Assembly: GCA_027257055.1 (NCBI GenBank)
Contig: JAPVLO010000179.1
Span: forward strand, 2,852,001-2,916,000
Length of the DNA stretch: 64,000 bases
Direction: 5' to 3'
DNA from: Cephalopachus bancanus
Taxonomy: Eukaryota; Chordata; Mammalia; Primates; Tarsiidae
A model generated the notes under the pieces. The model worked only from the letters and a program-made list of their open reading frames with translations. It was not told the DNA's origin and did no database searches. A program made the position numbers and the translations under genes. Positions 34,902 through 48,201 of this stretch are shown one piece after another; position 1 is the stretch's first letter, and each line of letters opens with the position of its first letter.

Positions 34902-35352
34902 GTATTAGTTGCCTATTGCTGCTATAACATATCACTACCAACTTGATGGTTTAAAACAATCCAAATATATTACCATCCAGTTAGAAGTCCAAAATGGGTT
35001 TCAGTGGGTTAAAATCAAGGTGTCAGCAGGGATGCATTTTTTTTCTGGAAGCTCTGGAATACATTCCATTCTTTGCCTTTGCCAATTTCCAGAGGCCACG
35101 GCATTCTTTGGTTTGTGGCCCCAGGCAGCAATCACACCACTCTAACCTCTGTTCCCATTATCCAATATCCTTCTGATTCTAACCCTTCTACCTCCTTGTC
35201 ATAAGAACCCTTGGGATTACATTGGGCCTACTCAGATAATCCGGGCTAATCTCCCATCTCAAAATCTTCATCATCCCAACAGCTGTAAAACTTTTTCACA
35301 GGTTTCAGGGATTAGGATGTGGACGTCTTTGGGAACTATAATTCTGCCTTCC
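34902..35352 (-). mobile_element. MaLR/MLT1-like LTR
   Basis: Left end TATTAGTTGCCTATTGCTGC and right end 'gggaactataattctgcctt' are characteristic of the reversed MLT1 ends; the interior includes ACCCTTGGGATTACATTGG. Confidence 0.75.
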
Positions 35353-37764
35353 ATAGTGAGTGATCACTAATTAACGCTAAGTATGAAAGCCATCTGTTCT
35401 CCTTGGCAACATAAAAAGAGACTCTCATTTCCTGCAGTTGGAAGACAGAAAAAAAACTGATTACACCCAGGACCTAATTAGAATACTACCAGAGCTCTAG
35501 TGAAGGTTGACTTCTCAGCCCTGACAGACATGCTACCCCTAGGCCAGTTCACAGTTGGAAAGGAGTGTGATTTGTTACAGGGATATCTGAGTTGATGCAT
35601 TTGATAATTTCAAATCCCCAAATTCTTCTGAGTCCTTGGAACCTGCAGGTCCAAATGTCCAGTCTGTTCTATTTTAGGTCAGTGCTATCCCCTTTATCTG
35701 AAGTTGATGCAGAGACCTCTGCCATGCAAAACAGAGCATGTCATCCTCAGTGCTTAACCCCATCTGCCTTCCATGCCACCAGTGACCTAACTAGAGCTAA
35801 TTACAATATAAACCTCGCTGGGAAGTGTTGTATTTCTTAAGACAGAAAATGAATTCTACCCCAAAGGAGCTGCAGAATATAGCCAACACAGGACATTTGG
35901 AGCCAGGAGAATGTGAATGATTCTGAGTCCTTTAGGGTGATTCATGAAAGGCAGTGGAAGTAAAAGTTGGATAAGGAAAGTTTATCCAGAGGTGGTGTTA
36001 AACTCTGCTTTATACTGCTAGGGCGGCACTTCAAAGCTTGGAGAAAGCAATGCCCTGCATTAAGTGAATTAGAAATACCAAAATCATTATGGCAGATGTG
36101 GAAGAAGGGATCAAAAGACTTGGAGAGGTGGATATTCTGGAGTGAATGTGTTGTGTAAAGGCTGAAAACCCACCAGATGGCTATGCTCCAAGGGAGGGCC
36201 CAGAGGACATTCTATACACAAAGTTGATAAGGAATGAGTGTCCAAAGAAATTCAGAGGCAGCCATCTTCTGCAGACTAGGGAATGATAGACATGATGCTA
36301 CAGAAGTGTGCTCCCTAAGAGCAATGGGGATTACAGCATCTTGAAATAAAAGAGGCTGGGGGCAGTGTTTCGGTGTCACAAGAAAGCCGGTGCCATTATT
36401 GTAAGTGATAAAGTCATGACTTGCAGGAGGTATAAAGACAGTTAACCGAACATGCTATTTTTTTGAATATAATAGGTGGTGAAATGACAAAGATTTTCTC
36501 AATCTATACAGCCCTTGCCTGGTTTCCAGACCTGAGTCAGTTTTAAACCCATAGTCCATTGACTGAGGAAGAACTTAGATTCCTGGGAAAAAGGACTTTA
36601 CAATAGCAAGTAGAGTATTGAGTCTCCTGGTAATATCTCCAGAGAGATATGTGGCCATTTAGTCAATTGACTGTACATGATGAAAGAGAATGCCAAACAT
36701 TTCAAGAATTGTTGGACATAAGGTCTAAGCTGACATTGAGATGGGATGATTCATCATGGTCCTGGACCAAAGTCCAGCTCACAGTAGGTTAGGCCCATAG
36801 ACTTAATCAGTAATAATTTTCCCAGGCCCAACTTGTTTAAATGGAAAAAACACAGTTGACAAGTGGCGAGAACCTCACAGTGGTTTCTGAGCTAGTGAGC
36901 TAAGAGCTATCATAATATATAAGGCAATGTAGAAACCTCTGAAACAATTCACACCCCCATCCACTACCATCATACATACATACGCTAGCCGAAACAGTAT
37001 CACATCTTGAAAAAAACCAGAGATTAGTGCCACATTTATTTAGGTGCTTATTTATTCCATCCCCCATATTTATTCCATCCCACACCTAAAGGATACCAAA
37101 GTGGTAGACTCCTTCTCCATTAAACTCACCACTTTGAGTAGTTTAAATGAATCCTATCAACAATAGGCTAAAGCAACTTTGTAAATAAACTTAATACTTT
37201 AGTTTAACCAGTGGTAAATTTTCCCCCTCTAGCTATTGGTTCATTTATATCACAACCACATATTCTCTGCATAAATTATTAATTTTAACTAAGTTCTGGT
37301 TGATACATCACTGAATTTAAGACTACAGAGAAATGGAGTTACTTGGTCTCATTAAAGTCAAGTTTGACATGACATCCCCATATCAACTAGAAAGATAGAT
37401 TTTTCAGACCACTATACTATAATCTATTTTACCATCATACTTCAACAAAAGGAAAATTTTTAATTCTTCAAAGTGGTTATTTCCAATTTCACTTGGATAA
37501 TAACAATAATTTATATTCTAGGAAAAGTTAGCTAACCAGATGCTATCATAATTATGGAAATGAAAATAATAAGAGTAACTAACTCTTCAAGAAAAAAAGA
37601 CTCAGAGCAGGGAACTATAGAGATGAAAAAATGACCCATCAGACTTCAATTTTTTAAAATCTTACTTTTTATTTGATCTTTTTGGGGGGAAAAATTCATC
37701 TAGAATTTTCTAAAAATTCTCTCATGATTCGGTTTCAATTTTATTACAGTTTGTGTAGGACATA
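35353..37764. other. mostly unique sequence; possible old ERVL/MaLR internal relic
   Basis: About 35930-36900 has a texture resembling internal sequence of ERVL-related elements (ACTTCAAAGCTTGGAGAAAG, GAGAGGTGGATATTCTGGAG) but no intact frame and no domain I can name. The rest shows nothing recognisable. Confidence 0.3.
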
Positions 37765-38030
37765 GACCAGGTATTATCAACTATCACTTTGGAGCCAGAC
37801 AGACCTGGATTTGAATCTCAGTTCTAATTAGTTACTGTCTTCCATTGGGCATGGTACTTACACTTTATGGTTCTCACTGAACTCATCTGAGAAATGGAGC
37901 TGACTTATTACACTACTTGCCTCACAGGATTTATATGAGGACTAAATGAGATAATGTTTGTAAATACTTAACACAGTCTCAGCATATAATGTGTTCAGAA
38001 AAGGTTAGCTATGTTTGATGAAAATTATTT
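37765..38030 (+). repeat. MIR SINE relic
   Basis: Core 'tggagccagacagacctgga', then 'gagaaatggagctgacttat' and ACACAGTCTCAGCATATAAT follow MIR order. Confidence 0.75.
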
Positions 38031-38201
38031 TGATTATGACAATAACTCTTCACAATGAGGTTAAAAGTTTTTTTCCAAAATATCATTCAACAAAATACAG
38101 GGAGTCATTATTTGATTGCAGTTATTAAAAACCAAGTCATCAATTTTTGGTTTGTGGGAAATTATCAGAAAGCAAGATTTCAAATGTAGGATTCAAAGCA
38201 G

Positions 38202-38250
38202 TTGTAAAAAAGAGGAATAGGAATAGTTATAAAAAAGAGGAATAGGAATT
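38202..38250. repeat. 25-bp tandem duplication
   Basis: Two near-identical units, TTGTAAAAAAGAGGAATAGG and TTATAAAAAAGAGGAATAGG. Confidence 0.9.
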
Positions 38251-38510
38251 CTTTACTAAAGCAAAATTGTTCAGTAGAAACATTAGAGGCTATTTCTCTT
38301 ATAAATGATTCTAATTGTCCACCTCATAAAATTCAAGGCTCTAGACAAAAATTTTCATGAAATTCTTTTCCATATTTTCACCTTGGGCCCTGTAGTTTTC
38401 AATTTTATGTATAAGATTACTGATACCAATAGGAAGTGATATTTGAGAAAAAATTGTTTGGATCCTAAAGAAAGATAATATTTCTGTTCATGGAGAATGA
38501 AAGTGTATCT

Positions 38511-38803
38511 TTTTTTTTTTTTTTTTTGAGTTGGAGTCTTACTCTGCCACCCAGACTGAAGTGCAGTGGCCGCTCCCGGCCACCACAGCCTCGACTTGCT
38601 GGGCTCCAGCGATCCTTCTGCCTCAGCCTTCCAAGTAGCTGGAACTACAGGCACGCGCTACCACACCCGGCTAATTTTTGATTTATTGTAGAGATGAGGT
38701 CTCACCAAGTTGCCCAGGCAGGTCTCGAACCCGCGGGCTCAGGCAATCCACTCACCTCAGCCTCCCAAGGCAAGGAATTACAGGCTGAGCCACTGAGCCC
38801 AGC
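38511..38803 (-). mobile_element. Alu SINE with target-site duplication
   Basis: Reverse dimeric Alu, flanked by GAAAGTGTATCTT and GAAAATGTATCTT. Left-arm ACTTGG retained. Confidence 0.96.
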
Positions 38804-38864
38804 TGAAAATGTATCTTGAATGGGCAATATCTACCTGCCTGAGGGTTGAGGACTGAATTAGATA

Positions 38865-38952
38865 ACTAACATATATGTAATATATGTAATAAATATATAA
38901 CTAATATATATACAATATATGTAATACATATATATTATATATTATATATATA
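38865..38952. repeat. TA-rich microsatellite
   Basis: Runs of ATATAT/GTAAT with only minor interruptions. Confidence 0.9.
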
Positions 38953-40515
38953 GTGACCTATAGCTTACATACAGAACAATGCAAAAACAAGTAGCTGCAG
39001 CCCAGACCAAGAGATGTAATTATTACCTGGGAAACTTCACATCAAGAAAGAGAACACTGCCAGCACCCCAGAGCCTCCAGGTGTCCTGTCCCAATCATAA
39101 CACCCTTTATTTCTTCCTGGATAAAACTATTAGTCTGATTTTCATTCTTTTCAGTGGGTATGGGGTGGGGGGAGGTGACCCTGATCTAAAGAATCTAGTT
39201 TGCCATTTCTAGAAATGGTTGGTCTGGGTGACTTTTAGAGATCTCTCTCAATCTCATCATTTGATAATGAGTGCAAAAGAAGAAGTCAATATGTATACAC
39301 CCCTGAAGAGGTCTCTAATGTAATAAGAGAGAGTTAAACCAAATTGAAGGCCAGGACCACCACCTGGGCATTAGACAAAACTCAGTTGACCTGAAAGAGG
39401 AGAGAAAAACTTGAAAAATCATTATATAATATTCATAACTGTCCCCCCAGATAAGACCTAGTAGCTTCCTCTTTCCTTGAAACTGTCATATTAAAACCTC
39501 CTTTCCTCCTCTCCTTTGCCTTCTCAGATCTCTCTCTCACTCACTCACTCACTCAGCGATTCTCCAGGGAACTCTAGCAACTTACTGAATTTTATTTCTG
39601 AATTTCAAATTCCATTATAAACAAAGACCCCTTTCCTATTGATTTTGTCCCACTTTTCAGGAAGCGCTAAATGATTCTTGGCTTCTCTACATCAGTCTCA
39701 GCGTAATCTCTTCCTTTTCCCTTTGGAGCTTTTTAAAACAAATTCACATAATTGTGTCTACTTGCTCCTTGAGCATAAAGCCTTCATTCTTGTCTTTAAA
39801 ATCACTCAATGATCTTGGAAATGTTTTCTTTAGGTTTTTGTTGACTCTTTATTTTTAAAGAAAGTAAAAACAAGCAATCCAAATATTTAATTTATTTTTA
39901 TTATCAAGAAGACCCAGAAAAAAAAACAACCTTTTTTTTCTAGGAGGTAAAAGGTCTATCTGACAATAACATTATTGCTTCAAATATAATTCCTTAAAAT
40001 GTAAGACTGCCCATTCTTAAAAGATGAGGATACACAAAGCCGCCATTATTCAGCTGAACTATGTTAGATAGTTCTCTCTTCCTCTCCAAGATCAACATAA
40101 TACTAGGCACAAAAGAAAAACTATAGCTGTATAGATGAAAAAGTGTTTTTCAGAGGGAATTTTGAAACATTTGATGTTCTGTTTCTTGTTAGAATATATT
40201 CCCTACTCTGGAATGGGCCACACAGGTCCTTGCAGTAAGATTATAGACAATGGCAACCCCTTTGGGTTCCCTCCCATTGTAGAAGCTTTTCTGTCCTCTT
40301 TATAAATGCTGCTTTCCAAAAAAAAAAAAAAAAACGATTGTAGACAATGGTCCATATCTGCTATTTCTAATTTCTATGAGAAAAGAAAAAATCGTTGTTT
40401 GGTGATGTCCAAGACTTTCCAGTACATAAATGGAATTTCCTGAGTATTTCCTATAAGAAGCTAGATTAACAAAGGCACAAAAATGTTCAAGACAGTATTT
40501 CTTTAAAAAATAATG
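38953..40515. other. unique sequence, no gene recognised
   Basis: Includes a CTCA-repeat at about 39537-39555. No open frame with coding character. Confidence 0.45.
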
Positions 40516-40818
40516 AGCCAGGCTCAGTGGCTCAGCCTGTAATCCCGCATTTTGGGAGGCCGAGGTGAGTGAATTGCCTGAGTCTGAGGGTTCAAGACCC
40601 GCCTGGGCAACTTGGCGAAACCTCATCTCTACAATAAATAAAAAATTCAGCCGGGCGTGGTAGCGCGTGCCTGTAATTCCAGCTACTCAGAAGGCTGAGG
40701 CAGAAGGATCACCGGAGCCCAGCAGTTTGAGGCTGTGGTGGCTGGGAGCGGCCACTGCACTCTAGTCTGGGCAACAGAGTGAGACTCTGACTCAAAAATA
40801 AATCAATAAATAAATATT
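40516..40818 (+). mobile_element. Alu SINE
   Basis: Dimeric Alu, plus orientation, left arm AACTTGGCGAAACCTC, with an AAATAAATCAATAAATAAAT tail. Confidence 0.94.
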
Positions 40819-40844
40819 GGAAGCAATGCTAAAATTCTTTAGTA

Positions 40845-41160
40845 GACTGGGCACAGCGTCCTGCCCCAGTAATCCCAGTCCTGTGGGAGGCCAAGGTGGG
40901 AGGTCCACTTGAGGCTGGAATTTGAGACCAGCCTGGGCAGCATAGCAAGAGCCCACCCCTACAAAAAATAAAAAAATTTGCTGGGCCAGGGTGGCACACA
41001 CTTATAGTCCCAGCTACTTGGGACACCAAGGCAGGAGGATCGCTTGAACTCAGGAGGTCAAAGTTACCGTGAGCTATGGCGTGCCACTCCGCTCCACTCT
41101 AGGGTATAGAGTGAGACTCCAGCTCTAAAAAAAGATAAAAATGTAAAAAAAAAAAATAAA
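40845..41160 (+). mobile_element. old Alu (AluJ-like) SINE
   Basis: GACTGGGCACAGCG start, both arms present, CCACTCCGCTCCACTCTAGG near the 3' end and an interrupted A-tail. Distinct from its neighbour and more diverged. Confidence 0.88.
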
Positions 41161-42419
41161 AATATATGAATGATTAAAATATAGCCTAGCCATGTATTCG
41201 AATCTCATGTAATTATTTGACAGATAATGTATTCATAGACAAGAAAAGATTTCTATGACATGGTGATATGAATGCAGATTAGGAAATAATACATGTAATT
41301 TTATTTGTTTGAAATTATGTACTTCTATATATGCATAAAGAGACGCTTGGAAAGATGTTCCCCCAAATGTTCAGAATGCCTAACTCTGGTTTGTGGAATT
41401 AGGAATCATGTTTACTCTCTACATACTGTATTGAACTTCTTCAGGTTTAAAATTAGCAGATTGTCACATGGATTTCATCAGTATTAAAATCCATAGAGGA
41501 ATACCTTTATTGCTTAAATTTTCTCTTATATTTAAAACTCAGGGAAAAAATAGTAAATTTGCATTTGTTTTAGAAAATAATTATCTAGCTAATTGATTTC
41601 ATTCTTCATTTTGTTTTGATAGTACCAAATTGGCTACAAAGTAAGGATTGAGGGAAGGAATTGCCTTGAGTATGGACTATGTACAATGTCTCAGAGAAGT
41701 TTCTGTACTTCAATCTGCCTGGGAATTTTGCAGCAGACTGTGATTTGGGTGTTTCTACCAAAAGTTTTAAAACTTGCATTAAGTGTAAAAGATAAAATGC
41801 TAATGAAACAGCTAATCATTACTTGATATTTCTAGAACTATATTCTTGATATATTATAGGCTTAGCAGAAATAGTATTAAAAATGTAAAAAGCACTTTGA
41901 CTTCTTGTCCCATTGATTTTTCTATGAAACTATTTTGGAAGACAGCCAAGCATGTGTTCAACAAATGTTTTATACTAGAAATATTTTGCCATATTCACAA
42001 ACTGATTGAATAACCATGATAATTTAAGTGTTCTTTTGTCCATATGCTGCAATGTTTTTGTTGATTTGTTTGAAATATGTGCTTTGTTTTTAGCTAAAAT
42101 CAGGTTCATATGTGTTGAAAATAAAGAGTTGTAGATTTCCACAGCCACATTTTAACTCGAGATCTGTAAAAGATTATAGAAATAAGCTAATAACCACTTG
42201 GCATCAAGTGAAAAGAAAGCTATATATGGGATATGTTTTCATAGCAAGAGCATTTGATTTTGGTCAAATCCATGTCAAAGAATTAGAATTAATTTTAACC
42301 TTGGTATGCCTAGGATATGGACAGCCAGATTATCTTAATTGGAAACATATTTTCACATTCAAAATTGCGTACTCTCAGGAACAAAGTTTCTATTTCAAAC
42401 ACTGTAGCCTCCTATAGCA
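41161..42419. other. unique sequence, no gene recognised
   Basis: A 101-codon frame at 42112-42417 has no recognisable motif and is treated as chance. Confidence 0.45.
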
Positions 42420-42765
42420 AACCCCTCATTTATCTGAAAACCTCAACTATCCAGATTGCCCTGAGAATCAGAAACTAAGCCAAAAAACGTTCCTGAGCAC
42501 CAAAATAGAAGTCACAAATCCTCTGCATGCCAGTCCCTCTCGTAGAAGTATGTAGTAGATTAAGAACCACAAATTCAGGAAGGCCTCTTAAAAGCTGAAC
42601 TGAAAATAGTACGAGGTAGTGACTGTTTACACTGCGGTAGTCAGAGGAGGAACAGCAAAGCTGCACAGCAGACATCATGGTCAAAGTATTGAAGTCTGAG
42701 GCCATTTCACGTAGGACCAGCATTCTCTTTAAGGACGACAGTGCTGATTACAAAGTACAATGATG
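42420..42765 (-). mobile_element. possible DNA transposon relic (Tigger-like), weak
   Basis: The start, CCCCTCATTTATCTGAAAAC then CTCAACTATCCAGATTGCCC, recalls the terminal region of a pogo/Tigger element. No matching opposite end could be confirmed, and strand is uncertain. Confidence 0.3.
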
Positions 42766-44569
42766 GATACTGATTATTTGCTCCCCAAATACACATCATC
42801 CAGCCATGCTTCTTGGATTGGGTCTCCCATGACTCTCAGTGCTCCTATGAGTTGGCTGTGACTTGCCACTAAGGAAGCATATGGACAGCACCTCTAAAGG
42901 GAAGGATCATCCAATTGTCTACCCTTATCAGTCATCTTGGTGTTATCCTCACTAGGGATATCATATGAATTAATAATATGGATGGAAATATCAAGAACCC
43001 AATTTCAGTGCACAGTGACTTACACGTGAAATTATGGCTAAAACAAGTGCATATTTGGCCTGGAGCATTTTCATGTTTATATAATGAGACATTTCTAGAT
43101 TTCCTTGTGGAAAAAAATTCAGTTAACTAGGATGTAACCAGTTTTTAGACATAGGTCAAAATTATACTGTGATTTTCATGTGTATTATCAGGTTCTATGA
43201 GAAGAAAAGACATTTGGATACATCTGTTTTCTAATCAACAAAAGCATAGGCAAGTTGAGAACATGAAACAGGGATCCTGTCCGAACTGTGCAAAGAAGAC
43301 TTTCTTGTTTTGAAGTCATAGAAAGCAGAGGTAAAAACTATGACCATTACTATACTTCAAAGGCCTCACAGACAGCTGGAACATCCCCCTGAACATGAAG
43401 TCATGCCCTTCTGACCTTGTTGCATTAGCCACAAATACAAACCATGAGTACATGGGAAGCGATCAAATAAAACTTACAAAAAGTTAGGTGGCATTAGCAG
43501 GGGACACTCTTTCCTTGAGGCACTTTTTTAAAGCACATGTCTCTTTTTGTAGAAAAAAAGTGAAATGTAACTTAAAAATGCACTTTGTCAGGCTGAAAAT
43601 GTATAAAGGAAATGTTTCGCATTTACCTTTTTTCTTCTGCTGCAGGGGAAGGATGGCAACATTTCTCTTCTTATACGAACGGGGAATTTCTAGATAGTGC
43701 TCACAAGAGCAGTATTTTCCTCACTTTGCTTCGGTGTGGATTGCAGAGCCCTGGAATAAGTGATCAAGTGCGACGGCCTGTCTTGCTAGGAGGTGAAACA
43801 CGGGTTTCCCATGCCAGGTTTTGTATTGAGGATCTGGCTGGAATTTACAACAGCCGCGGTAGAAATCGTATTATATTATTAACTTTTTTGGATGACAATA
43901 CTTCTGAATATTAAGACATTTTTATAGAAGGCAATGCAGTGATGAGTGCAGAGAGTAGCCTCTATCATTCAGGGCAGGCAGGAGTGCTGAGTAAGTCTTA
44001 CAAACCATAGAATGTGCAAGAGAAAACTTGACCGTGGTGTTTTTCTGAATGTAGCTTTTTTCTCCTTGCCTTCCATTACACTTAAACTGCCTTTTTCTCT
44101 CCAGTGGGGCATCAGGAGAGGTTGTTAGACACACTGAGATGACAAAGTGGTTTACAGTAGGCACTTATTCCTGATATGAATACTGTCACTGAGGGCAAGG
44201 GAGCAGGGGGAGCAGAGAGAATAGAGACGAGAGAAAAAAGGATTGGCGGGCAGCCCAAAAGAATGAGAACGTTGGTGTTTCTGTGTGTGTTCTGAAATGT
44301 AACCATTCAATTCTGAATCTCAATCCACAGTTATCAAAAGTCCTTTTAAAATTCTTGATGCTCGAAATGCTAATTCCAGATTCAGTTAGCATATATTTGT
44401 AAATATTATTGGCACTAAATTTGTCAAGTGTATTATTCCTGTTTCAGTAGTCAGGAAAACATTAGTGAAGACTTGCAGTACTTCCCTGAATTAATTTTTT
44501 CTAACTTATGTTTCTCAGAAACAATTTGTCTTCCCTGAGCACGTATCCTAACAACTTTAACCCTCGGTT
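42766..44569. other. unique sequence, no gene recognised
   Basis: Overlapping 69-100-codon frames at 43488-43914 lack known motifs and repeat identity. Confidence 0.4.
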
Positions 44570-44800
44570 AGCTCACTCTTCCTCTCCCTCCCCGCCCCTC
44601 AGATCTCCCTGCTTAGATGCCACTCCTTCTAGGAAGAGTCCCTGAGCTTCCAAGTCTGGATTCAGGTTCCACTGACATGTTCCCTTAGCACTCTGCACTT
44701 ATCCTATCTGAGCCTTTGACACTATATTGTGATACGCTCTCTGTTGGCCTGCCTTTTCTGATAGACTCTGAGTTCCCTGAGGACAGGAAAGGGATAGTTT
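44570..44800 (+). repeat. L2/MIR-class relic
   Basis: Pyrimidine-rich start, then 'tagactctgagttccctgag' and GACAGGAAAGGG, close to the L2 3' region. Confidence 0.5.
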
Positions 44801-44854
44801 TGAGCATGGGCTTTGGAATAATAAAAAACACTTTGTAGTGCATCGTATAAATCA

Positions 44855-44975
44855 AGTGTAATTCTGAGTATTTTTATATATACCAACACATCTACAGGAA
44901 ATTGGGGCAAAAGCAGGTTATCTTTCCCAAGGTCACACAGCCGGGAAGTGGCAGATCCAGAATTTGAACCCTGGT
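44855..44975 (-). repeat. MIR SINE relic
   Basis: CCCAAGGTCACACAGCCGGG followed by 'aagtggcagatccagaattt', the reverse MIR core. Confidence 0.8.
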
Positions 44976-45039
44976 TATTGCTTGCAGAGATCATGCCCTT
45001 TCTCTCCCGTGATAAGGTGTTGCCTCTTAAATCAGAGAG

Positions 45040-45240
45040 GCTTGGGCACTAGAGCAAGGTCATCCACTTACTGAGCCAATTGACCTGGGGTAATTACCCT
45101 GAGTGAAGCTCAGTTTCCTTATCTAAAAAGGGAGAACAAATAACAGTATCTACTTCAAGGAGTTGAGAGGATTCAATGAGATAATACATCTTGTAGATCA
45201 TAGATAGTGCACTCAGCATAGTATTTGGCATATGAAAAAT
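45040..45240 (+). repeat. MIR SINE relic
   Basis: 'aagctcagtttccttatcta' then 'gagaggattcaatgagataa' and a CATAGTATTTGGCATATG end. Confidence 0.75.
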
Positions 45241-45385
45241 GCCCAGAAATGATTTGTCTGCTGACATTTTAGGCTTATCTTATTCTTGTCCTTATTACTC
45301 TCTTCCTTTTCCTTCTCCTCATCTTTTCGTTTTCTTTCTCCTCTCCTTACTCTACAGAATTGTGTCTGCAGCTCTAAGCAGAGTA

Positions 45386-45484
45386 ATATATATATATATA
45401 TATAATATTTACATTTTACATATAATGCGTGTGTATGTATATATGTATATATACATATATATACATATATATACATATATATAA
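45386..45484. repeat. TA / ATAC microsatellite
   Basis: (TA)n at 45386-45404 and (ATAT/ATAC)n at 45433-45484. Similar ATAC sequence reappears right of the mariner at 46053-46100. Confidence 0.93.
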
Positions 45485-46052
45485 AATCCTAAACCCCCAG
45501 AATTATTTTTTTGGAGGGCAGACCCCTTACCGTACAGGTTTCCCCTGCTAAGTAAGTGTTCTAAGAACCCATCGGCATCAATGTACCAGCTAGCATTGTT
45601 GTGAGAGGCTGCGTTTGGCTTCAGCGAATTTTTCTGGAGATTTTTTCAACATGTTTGTCCATCTCATGATGGGTGATTGACGAGCACACTTTTCCACACT
45701 GTGCTGAGTGTTCAGCAGTTTTTGACCAAAAATGGCATGACCCCCATGCCCCACCATCCCTATTCACCTCCTCTCATCCCCAGTGACTTATTTTTTTGTT
45801 TTCCCAGATGAAAAAAGTCCTCAAAGGGAAATGTTTTACAGATGTGGAGGAGGTGAAGAAAAAAACGGCAGAAGCACTAACAGGTATCAACATTGACAAG
45901 TTTAAAAAACTATTTTGACCGGTGGAAACAGCATCTTTATAGGTCTATTGCATCAAATGGAGAATGTTTGGAAGGCAACTGGAGTTTAAACTAAATGAAT
46001 AAATGCACAATTTTTAATGAATAAATTATATGGTTTTGGGGTCCCCCTTGTG
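45485..46052 (+). mobile_element. non-autonomous mariner-like element in a microsatellite
   Basis: Same organisation as 14637-15232: 5' non-coding block with CAGCGAATTTTTCTGGAGA, C-terminal transposase coding at about 45809-45990, right end TTTTGGGGTCCCCCTTG before TA (46053-46054). The Trp codon of the EQW-type motif is kept (GGTGG), unlike the TAG copies. The left terminal repeat is degraded. It splits a TA-rich microsatellite. Confidence 0.87.
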
Positions 46053-46100
46053 TATACATATACATACACACATATGTACACATATATGTATGTGTATATT

Positions 46101-48144
46101 TGACATCAATAAGCATCTCATGAACAAAGGAATAAAGGAATAGACTAGTGAATGAATAAATGAAAGAGCAGGAAAACTTTCTCTAAAACCAGTTTGCATC
46201 ATCCTTCCCTATCTCTTCACCACATATCTTTCTCTTCATCAGACTGAGGGTGACATCTGCAAACCTGTCAAGCAGTGGCACCATTTCTCCTTACAGGAGC
46301 CCAAATTTATACAAAAATCTTTACCTTTTTGGAGTTCATAGCTCCAAAATGGTGTCAATATTTGAAGCTGCCAGATTTTGCTGGGCTAAACATGATTAGC
46401 AGGCATTCCTCACTGAACACACCCAAAGGTTAAACATAAACCAAGAATCCACACCAGATGCAGGTCAGGCATTCCTGCATCAAATACCTTCCTGAAGGAA
46501 ACATGATAAAATCTCGGGTCATCTTATTCTTGACAAGTACTTCTACATTTTCTTTTCTCATGTTTGTTTTTAGAGGCAATTCATACTAGGAGGGATTTTT
46601 CATAAAGGAGGAATTTTCACTGCTTTCTAGTTTTTACTAATCCAAAGAGATTTCATGAAACTTGTCACTTCCTTCTACAACTGATGGGTAAAATTCCTAC
46701 GTCACTCATACCTGTGCCTGTGCTTCCCTGTGCGGATGGGAAATTGGACCTGGGACAGAGGTGGGCATGGGCAGCGTAAGCCTTGGAAAGAGAGCATGGG
46801 GTAATCAGGCTGACTTGGTTGTTTTCAGATGGGGTTTTGCCAGTTCCTCTTTGTTCCTTATTTCTCTTTGCTGCCTTTCTTTTTTAGCATTGTTCCACTG
46901 CTTTTTGTTTGTTTTGTGGTTGTTGTTGGTTTTGTTTTGGGAATATGTAGTTCCTGGCTTTCTCTTTTGGCTTCTTAATCCTAAATGACAGCATAAAAGG
47001 AATTAAAATTTGAGTGGGGACCACAGGTATCTTAAGAGAGTCCCTCCCCCAAAGGCTGTCATTGTCCAACTGGAACATTCTGAATTACTGGCAGAGACCA
47101 CGTTCAGCACGAAGCATGTTGTTGCTCTTGTCAACAAGGTTAATGGGCCAGAAAAAAGTGAATTCTCTGTTTCAACTCAATTCTTTGGCAGTTTTCATTG
47201 TTCTGTTCCATTTAGAAGAGTTTACTTGCCTTAATTCAAATATTGCATGTTACTAAAGGATTTAAGAATTACCTTCAGTTCTAGTTCACCTTGGATTTTT
47301 TGGCTCCATTCAGTGTCCTGAAAATATAAAGACAATAGTACTTTTGCAAAAAGAAAAGAAAAGAAAAAGTCAATGGGATTCAGCTTTAAGCACAGAAATT
47401 CCTGTTATTTTTATCAGCAGATGGTTTTAAGGTAAATGCCTCTGCCATTATAAGGTTCTTATATAAATACTAAAAGTCAATACCATTATTTAATGATTTT
47501 CTAAGTTTCCACAAATGTTTAGAGATTTAAATTATCTTGCTTTTTATTTATAGAAAATAAAAACTTTATTATTTAAATTATATATTAATGCAATTAAATG
47601 GTCCATGGGCCAGACCAATACTAAGTTTCAAAATATACCTTAAAAAATAAAACTTACATAAAAATAATACATTTCAGGAAACTGGAAAAAAAAAAATCTC
47701 CAAAGACTTGCCATGGAATGTGACTAGTAACAAAATACAAAGCTTTACTGTACTGTTTGAGTTTCGACTAGTCTCTTAGAAAAGGAAAGATTCCTAAAAT
47801 TGAAACTGTGCTATGGGAAAGAACTTTAGAGAATGAAACCTCTCCATGGTGCATAAGAAATGTGCAAAACTTTTGTTTATAATAAATGGTGTTTAAGAGA
47901 AAGTGCTAGCAAGTGACTAAAAGCACAATAACTTTAAGCAAGCTAATTTAAATATTACTGCATCTGTTACCAAATGTGTGTGGTGTTTCTTAGACTGGGA
48001 ACCTGATCTCTGGACAATATGTAGGGGTAACAGATGTAGCTACTGAACAAGAAGAGACATGCTGAAAAGGGCACGGAGGTGAGACCTCCAGTGAAGACTT
48101 GATGTAAATAGTGTGGGCGTCTGGAAGTGACCCGTCTTCTTCCT

Positions 48145-48145
<1 letters not shown>
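46101..48145. other. unique sequence, no gene recognised
   Basis: No repeat family assigned apart from short A-rich runs (47341-47368). Confidence 0.45.

Positions 48146-48200
<55 letters not shown>
48146..48200. repeat. (CA)n microsatellite
   Basis: About 27 uninterrupted AC units; likely highly polymorphic. Confidence 0.98.

Positions 48201-48201
<1 letters not shown>

Noticed and set aside
42112..42417. 101-codon plus-strand frame
   Set aside because: AT-rich, no motif, no neighbouring signals.
43488..43914. overlapping frames of 69 and 100 codons
   Set aside because: Two frames overlap, neither has family motifs, and codon texture is not gene-like.
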